Below are positions 58,762 through 64,000 of a stretch of DNA of 64,000 bases, one piece after another. How positions within the stretch are numbered: position 1 is the first letter of the stretch; each line of letters starts with the position of its first letter. The notes beneath the pieces were generated by a model, which was not told where the DNA came from, searched no databases, and saw only the letters and a list, made by a program, of their open reading frames with translations. This DNA comes from Bacteroidaceae bacterium (lineage in GTDB: Bacteria > Bacteroidota > Bacteroidia > Bacteroidales > Bacteroidaceae). Location of the stretch: contig JAGAQY010000032.1 in assembly GCA_017622495.1 (NCBI GenBank), positions 50,609 through 114,608 on the forward strand, read 5' to 3'. A program made the position numbers and the translations under genes.

Positions 58762-61353
58762 ATGACTATTTTGACCGCAAGGAAGACCATACTCACGTCT
58801 GTCGCCATCATTTGTGCCTTGTGCACAGCGCAAGCCCAGCCGCAATCAGGCAAACACGAGACATCTGACATTACCGACATTACGGCCTACTCGCCCAAGA
58901 ACCCCAACACACTATGGTATACCACCTCGCCCGAGATGGAAGACCCCGACGACAAGGGCAATTCGTGGATGGAGTATGCATTACCTCTCGGCAATGGCGA
59001 ATTGGGCTGCATGGTATATGGCAACCTCGACGAGACTTTGCAGTTCAATGAGAAGACCCTCTGGAGCGGTCAGGCCAATGTGGTGGGTGCAGCAAGCGGC
59101 AATCGCACGTACATGAACTTCGGTTGGCTCAGCATCGAAAATCGTGAAGCCACACTTCGTGATGAGGGTGCGACTGATTATGTACGCTACCTCGACATCG
59201 AAGAGGGCATTGCCGGTGTAGAGTTCAAGGATGCCAATGGTGTGAAGTATACACGCAAGTACCTCAGTTCGGCTCCCGACCAGGTGATTGCCGGTCAGTA
59301 CCATAGCGAGGGAGGCACCATGTCGCTCCTCTTTCACCTCCAACCCGGCGTGGGCATCAATGCGGGTGAAGTGGTGTATGATGGCACTACCGCCTCATTC
59401 ACCGGTGCCATGACCGTGAAGTACGCTGCCCGCCTGCATGTGGTACCCGATGCTGCCGCTACGGTGACTGCCACCAAGGATGGTATCCAGGTTGATAATG
59501 CCACCGAGGTAACCTTCTATCTCAAGGGTGCCACCAACTTCAACGGCGACATGACCGTGCTCGACAACTACTTCACCAACGAGACTGAAGCAGATATAGA
59601 CAGCAAGGTAAGGGCAACCATCGAGAAGGCTATCGCCAAGGGTTTCACAGCCATTGAGGCCGACCACATTGCCAACTTCACCGCCATCACCAAGCGCATG
59701 ACCTTCGACCTCGGTCTGGAGACCCCGAAAGTGGACACCAAGACCCTCATCGACAACTACTACCCCAACAACCCGAATGCAGACAGCCGCCAGAACGACC
59801 ACTTGTTCCTCGAGCAGCTCTACTTCCACTACGGTCGTTACTTGGCCATCAGCTCAAACCGCCTTCCCATTGCCGCGCCCAACAACCTGCAGGGTATCTG
59901 GAACAACCGTGGCGTGGACTCGCCGTGGAACTCCGACATCCACACCAACATCAATATACAGATGAACTACTGGCCCACCGAGATTACCAACCTGAGCGAC
60001 CTTCACAAGCCCTTCGTGAACTTCATCATCCGCGGTGCGCAGAGCGCTGGGTGGAAGCAGGTAGGCAAGCAGTACAATGGTGGTCATGGCTGGAGCGTGC
60101 TCACCGAGTCGTCGCTCTACAATAGCATGAGTACCTGGGGCGACAACTACCTCGTAGCCAACGTATGGTACACCAGCCACCTGTGGACCCACTGGCGCTA
60201 CACACAAGACAAGGAGTTCCTCAAGCAAGCCTTCCCCGTGATGTGGAGCTGTGCCGAGTTCTGGTTTCACCGTCTCATCGAGGACCGCGGCTTCGATAAC
60301 ACCAAGGATGAGCAGCCCAACGTAAGAAATTACCACACCCCCTATACCTTCGCTCCCGACGGCACCTTCGTAGCACCTAATGAGTTCAGCGCCGAGCAGC
60401 ACGACAACCAGACCGAGGATGGCACAGCGCATGCCCAGCAGATGATATACTACCTCTTCACCAACATCAAGGAGGCCATCGACATCCTCGGTGCCAGCGA
60501 GGTAGGTCTCACGGCGGCCGATATCGAGAAGCTCGACCTCTACATTGCAAAGACCGACCAAGGCCTGCACACCGAGCCCTATACCGGCGTGTGGGGCGAG
60601 ACCTACAATGGTGTGAAGCAAGGCGACCTGCTCCTGCGCGAGTGGAAATACACCCCCTTCGACATCTCCCACGACCGTGGGCACCGCCACATGTCGCACC
60701 TGATGGCCCTCTTCCCCATGGACCAGATCACCCCCGAGAGCAAGTACTTCACCCCTGCCGTCAACTCCCTGAAGCTCCGTGGCGATGTAGCCACCGGCTG
60801 GAGCATGGGCTGGAAGGTAAACCTCTGGGCACGTGCCCAGGATGGCGATCATGCTCACGTCATCATCAAGAACGCCCTCAAGCACTCCACCTCGTATGGT
60901 ACCCATGCCGGAGCAGGCGGTATCTATTATAACCTCTTCGACTCGCATGCCCCCTTCCAGATCGACGGTAACTTCGGCGTATGCTCAGGCATTGCCGAGA
61001 TGCTCATGCAGAGTGCTCATGGCTACATCAACATCCTCCCCGCCCTACCTGAGGTATGGGAGCGCACCGGTAGTGTGACCGGCATGAAGGCCATGGGCAA
61101 CTTTACCGTAGACTTCAGTTGGAGCGAAGGCAAGTGCCAGCAGGTTACCATCGTGAGTCATGCCGGTGCCCCTCTCCGTGTACGCTGCAGCCGTGGGGCC
61201 AACGACATCCGTTCTGCCAAGGTCACTGTCAATGGCCGTAATGTAAAGGTACAGACAGACGAGCATGGCATTGCCACCATCCCCTGCGCCAAGAGCAAGA
61301 CCGTAAAGATTGACTATACCAAGACCAAGAGACCCCGTAAGAAAACAAACTAA
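58762..61353 (+). CDS. Secreted GH95 alpha-L-fucosidase-type glycoside hydrolase
   Basis: 863 residues from the ATG at 58762, giving the signal peptide MTILTARKTILTSVAII...AQA. GH95 features: YALPLGNGELGCMVYGNLDE and LQFNEKTLWSG in the N-terminal domain, then the (alpha/alpha)6 barrel with WNSDIHTNINIQMNYWPTEI (paired Asn of the active site), HDNQTEDGTAHAQQMI and QIDGNFGVCSGIAEML (Asp in DGNFG). GH95 enzymes remove fucose (or galactose) from host or plant glycans. With GH43 and M60 this points to glycan foraging. It starts 39 bp after the outer-membrane gene; a separate promoter is not obvious. Confidence 0.92.
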   Translation: MTILTARKTILTSVAIICALCTAQAQPQSGKHETSDITDITAYSPKNPNTLWYTTSPEMEDPDDKGNSWMEYALPLGNGELGCMVYGNLDETLQFNEKTLWSGQANVVGAASGNRTYMNFGWLSIENREATLRDEGATDYVRYLDIEEGIAGVEFKDANGVKYTRKYLSSAPDQVIAGQYHSEGGTMSLLFHLQPGVGINAGEVVYDGTTASFTGAMTVKYAARLHVVPDAAATVTATKDGIQVDNATEVTFYLKGATNFNGDMTVLDNYFTNETEADIDSKVRATIEKAIAKGFTAIEADHIANFTAITKRMTFDLGLETPKVDTKTLIDNYYPNNPNADSRQNDHLFLEQLYFHYGRYLAISSNRLPIAAPNNLQGIWNNRGVDSPWNSDIHTNINIQMNYWPTEITNLSDLHKPFVNFIIRGAQSAGWKQVGKQYNGGHGWSVLTESSLYNSMSTWGDNYLVANVWYTSHLWTHWRYTQDKEFLKQAFPVMWSCAEFWFHRLIEDRGFDNTKDEQPNVRNYHTPYTFAPDGTFVAPNEFSAEQHDNQTEDGTAHAQQMIYYLFTNIKEAIDILGASEVGLTAADIEKLDLYIAKTDQGLHTEPYTGVWGETYNGVKQGDLLLREWKYTPFDISHDRGHRHMSHLMALFPMDQITPESKYFTPAVNSLKLRGDVATGWSMGWKVNLWARAQDGDHAHVIIKNALKHSTSYGTHAGAGGIYYNLFDSHAPFQIDGNFGVCSGIAEMLMQSAHGYINILPALPEVWERTGSVTGMKAMGNFTVDFSWSEGKCQQVTIVSHAGAPLRVRCSRGANDIRSAKVTVNGRNVKVQTDEHGIATIPCAKSKTVKIDYTKTKRPRKKTN

Positions 61354-61377
61354 GCAATAGCCCATAACAGACAGACT

Positions 61378-63816
61378 ATGATAAAAAGCAAACTATACGT
61401 TGACACCAATGAGCCGGTAGAGACCGAGCACTCAATCTCCCTCATTGCCGACTTCGACGGCAATGAGGAGACACTTTTCGACAATCCCATCGACGCCGTA
61501 CTCCCCATATTGCCCCTGCGCAACATGGTACTGTTTCCCGGTATCGTACTCCCCGTCTCGGTAGGGCGCAAGAGTTCGCTGCGCCTCATCAAGGACGCCT
61601 TCAAGCAAGAACGCGCCATCGGCGTATTCTGCCAGCGCTCGCCCGAGACCGAAGACCCCATACTGAAAGACCTCTACGAGATAGGTACTGCCGCCCGCGT
61701 GGTACGCATATTCGAGATGCCCGACCAGACCACTACCGTCATCCTTCAGGGCATGCAGCGTCTGAAGCTCACCAGCATCACCTCTACCCGCCCCTACCTC
61801 ATGGGCGAGGCCGAGGCGCTCACCGAGGTGCTTCCCCGCCGCAACAGCCGCGAGTTCCGTGCCATCGTTGACAACTGCAAGGACCTTGCCGTACGCTATG
61901 TCAAGAGCAACGAGGATATGCAGCAGGATGCCGCCTTCGCCATCAAGAACATCACCAACGGCATGTTCCTCATCAACTTCGTATGCTCCAACCTCCCCCT
62001 CGACATCAAGGAGAAGATGCAGCTCCTGCAAGAGGAGTCGCTACAGGAGCGTGCCATACACCTGCTCTCAATCCTCAACCGCGAGGTGCAGCTGGCCGAC
62101 CTCAAGGCCACCATACAGATGCGCACCCGTGAGGACATCGACCAGCAGCAGCGCGAGTACTTCCTGCAGCAGCAGCTCAAGAACATTCAGGACGAGCTGG
62201 GAGGCAGCGTACAGGATCAGGACATAGCCGAACTGCGCAAGAAGGCGATGAAGAAGAAATGGAGCATCGAGGTAGCGGACGTCTTCGAGAAGGAGGTACT
62301 CAAGCTCGAGCGCATCAATCCGCAGTCGCCCGACTACAACGTGCAGCTCAACTACCTGCAGGTATTGTTGAGCCTCCCCTGGGGCGAATACACCACCGAC
62401 AACCTCGACATGAAGAATGCCCGCCGCGTGCTCGACCGCGACCACTACGGACTGGAGAAGGTCAAGGAGCGCATTCTCGAGCATCTGGCTGTGCTCAAGA
62501 TGCGTGGCGACCTCAAGTCGCCCATCCTCTGCCTCTACGGTCCTCCGGGCGTGGGCAAGACCTCACTGGGCCGCTCCATTGCCAAAGCCCTGAAGCGCCA
62601 GTATGTGCGCATATCGCTCGGTGGCGTACACGACGAGGCTGAGATTCGCGGCCATCGCAAGACCTATATCGGTGCCATGCCCGGCCGCATCATCAAGAGT
62701 CTGGCCAAGGCAGGCTCCTCCAACCCCGTATTCATCCTCGACGAGATAGACAAGATCAGTCAGGCCAACCACAATGGAGACCCCTCATCGGCACTCCTTG
62801 AGGTACTCGACCCCGAACAGAACAACGCTTTCCACGACAACTTCCTCGACGTGGACTACGACCTCTCCAACGTGATGTTTATTGCTACCGCCAACAACCT
62901 TGCCACCATACCCGCTCCGCTGCTCGACCGCATGGAACTCATCGAGGTCAGCGGCTACCTCACCGAAGAGAAGATCGAGATTGCCCGCAAGCACCTCGTA
63001 CCTAAGCAGGAAGAGGCCAACGGCATCAAGAAAGGCTATATCAAGATAGGTAAGAAGACCCTCGAAGCCATCGTAGAGAACTATACCCGCGAGTCGGGTG
63101 TGCGCGAGCTCGATAAGAAGATAGGCAAGATCTTCCGCCGCCTGGCCTGCAGCTATGCCACCAATGGATACTTCGACTATACCGACATCAAGCCCACCGA
63201 GCTGCGCGACCTGCTCGGCGTGCAGGAGTACTCGCGCGACCGCTACCAAGGCAACGAGTATGCCGGTGTGGTGACAGGCCTTGCCTGGACCGCCGTAGGT
63301 GGCGAGATCCTCTTTGTGGAGACCAGCCTGAGCCGTGGCAAGGGCAACAAACTCACCCTTACCGGCAATCTGGGCGATGTGATGAAGGAGTCGGCCATGC
63401 TCGCCCTCGAGTATATCAAGGCACATGCCACACTGCTCGATATCGACTACGAAGTGTTCGACAACTATAACATACATATCCACGTGCCCGAAGGTGCTGT
63501 GCCCAAGGATGGCCCCTCGGCAGGTATCACCATGGCTACTTCGCTTGCCTCGGCACTCACTCGCCGTAAGGTAAAGGCCAACCTCGCCATGACAGGCGAG
63601 ATCAGTCTGCGCGGTAAGGTGCTCCCCGTGGGTGGCATCAAGGAGAAGATACTCGCTGCCAAGCGTGCCGGTATCAAGGAGATCATCCTCTGTGAGGAAA
63701 ACCGCCGCAACATCGAGGAAATCCCCGAGGCCTACCTTAAGGGACTCACATTCCACTATGTCACCGACATCAAGGAGGTGTGGCAGATAGCCTTGCTCGA
63801 TGAAAAGGTGGAATAA
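61378..63816 (+). CDS. lon: ATP-dependent protease Lon
   Basis: 812 residues, full length. N-terminal substrate domain ([20 protein letters not shown]), AAA+ domain with Walker A at 388-395 ([13 protein letters not shown]), Walker [11 protein letters not shown], arginine/sensor residues in [15 protein letters not shown]. The C-terminal protease has Ser714 in [13 protein letters not shown] and, 43 residues on, Lys757 in GGIKEK: the Ser-Lys dyad. Lon degrades unfolded and regulatory proteins in the cytoplasm. It starts 24 bp after the fucosidase gene; such a gap may mean read-through, as no promoter is evident. Confidence 0.97.
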   Translation: MIKSKLYVDTNEPVETEHSISLIADFDGNEETLFDNPIDAVLPILPLRNMVLFPGIVLPVSVGRKSSLRLIKDAFKQERAIGVFCQRSPETEDPILKDLYEIGTAARVVRIFEMPDQTTTVILQGMQRLKLTSITSTRPYLMGEAEALTEVLPRRNSREFRAIVDNCKDLAVRYVKSNEDMQQDAAFAIKNITNGMFLINFVCSNLPLDIKEKMQLLQEESLQERAIHLLSILNREVQLADLKATIQMRTREDIDQQQREYFLQQQLKNIQDELGGSVQDQDIAELRKKAMKKKWSIEVADVFEKEVLKLERINPQSPDYNVQLNYLQVLLSLPWGEYTTDNLDMKNARRVLDRDHYGLEKVKERILEHLAVLKMRGDLKSPILCLYGPPGVGKTSLGRSIAKALKRQYVRISLGGVHDEAEIRGHRKTYIGAMPGRIIKSLAKAGSSNPVFILDEIDKISQANHNGDPSSALLEVLDPEQNNAFHDNFLDVDYDLSNVMFIATANNLATIPAPLLDRMELIEVSGYLTEEKIEIARKHLVPKQEEANGIKKGYIKIGKKTLEAIVENYTRESGVRELDKKIGKIFRRLACSYATNGYFDYTDIKPTELRDLLGVQEYSRDRYQGNEYAGVVTGLAWTAVGGEILFVETSLSRGKGNKLTLTGNLGDVMKESAMLALEYIKAHATLLDIDYEVFDNYNIHIHVPEGAVPKDGPSAGITMATSLASALTRRKVKANLAMTGEISLRGKVLPVGGIKEKILAAKRAGIKEIILCEENRRNIEEIPEAYLKGLTFHYVTDIKEVWQIALLDEKVE

Positions 63817-63879
63817 CCGCCGCTACCATACACATATAAAAGAAGGTAATAATATAGCAGTTGTCCAAGCCTCGGTATT

Positions 63880-63981
63880 GTCCCCCTAGATTAGGGGGAC
63901 GAGCGAAGCGGAGGGGGTATTATCTACGAGAAGCGTACCACCTCCCCCTCTTCGAGGGTACTCCTCCTAACCTAGGAGGAG
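63880..63981. repeat. G/C-run hairpin repeat element after lon
   Basis: Two hairpins: GTCCCCCTA-GAT-TAGGGGGAC (63880-63900) and CTCCTCCTA-ACC-TAGGAGGAG (63961-63981), the latter followed by AATTTT. Between them lie GGAGGGGGT and ACCTCCCCCTC. It may end the lon transcript and resembles sequences inserted in frame at 23160-23245. Confidence 0.75.
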
Positions 63982-64000
63982 AATTTTAAGAATGTGGACA

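Noticed and set aside
59854..60948. 364-codon minus-strand frame antisense to the GH95 gene
   Set aside because: Shadow frame; the plus-strand gene carries the catalytic motifs.
62785..63756. 323-codon minus-strand frame antisense to lon
   Set aside because: Shadow of the Lon protease domain; no motif of its own.

Overview
The window looks like a chromosomal segment of a Bacteroidales bacterium (Bacteroidaceae/Prevotellaceae-like). The evidence is: promoters of the TAnnTTTG -7 type in front of most transcription units; little sign of Shine-Dalgarno sequences; a meso-DAP type MurE; an ExbB-ExbD-ExbD operon; a DUF4292 lipoprotein; the small 'smalltalk' protein; and a surface protein ending in a GIYILDGRK-type tail. 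No rRNA, CRISPR array, transposase or integrase was seen. There is one tRNA, tRNA-Ser(GGA).

Layout. 1-4.4 kb: a truncated DUF349 protein, an Lrp/AsnC regulator, an ExbB/ExbD proton-channel operon with an unknown four-helix membrane protein, and tRNA-Ser. 4.7-11.4 kb: a forward operon sppA-lpxK-pnp-thiL, then a secreted double GH43 protein. 11.5-16.7 kb (reverse): a short division/cell-wall (dcw) cluster rsmH-ftsL-ftsI-murE with no mraZ or mraY next to it. 17-21 kb: a very large secreted M60 (mucinase-type) metallopeptidase. 21.3 kb: metF.

22.4-30.5 kb is an accessory island between metF and an M16 peptidase. It holds a CHC2/TOPRIM primase-like protein, a DUF3987 ATPase, an unknown coiled-coil protein, two mosaic membrane paralogues with a small ORF between them, DUF4248, an HU-like protein, a smalltalk protein and an M15 peptidase. 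Around these genes are several arrays that the genes do not explain: a 22-bp iteron-like array, two copies of a 21-bp operator-like array, 72-bp inverted repeats around the DUF3987 gene, a GTGTAC cluster with a strong hairpin, and palindromic repeats inserted in frame in the primase gene. This is the best candidate for an undescribed replication or mobile system.

30.8-64 kb is mostly housekeeping: M16 peptidase, purD, two membrane proteins, a uridine-kinase-like protein, rpoN, PAP2 phosphatase, sdaA, a tyrosine phosphatase with a flippase, a DEAD-box helicase, prfB, a CYTH protein, an envelope operon (TPR lipoprotein, DUF4292 lipoprotein, EnvC-like), dut, dgt, a large periplasmic TPR protein with an outer-membrane barrel, a GH95 fucosidase and lon. 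GH43, M60 and GH95 together suggest growth on host or plant glycans.

A second theme is promoter architecture. Four promoters (M16 peptidase, nucleoside kinase, DEAD-box helicase, dgt) share a hairpin element with an AAACAAGTTT-like core and TCGCTCG-like flank just upstream of the -7 box, and in three of them the element or promoter is tandemly duplicated. Several other leaders consist of 7- or 8-bp tandem repeats that run up to the start codon.
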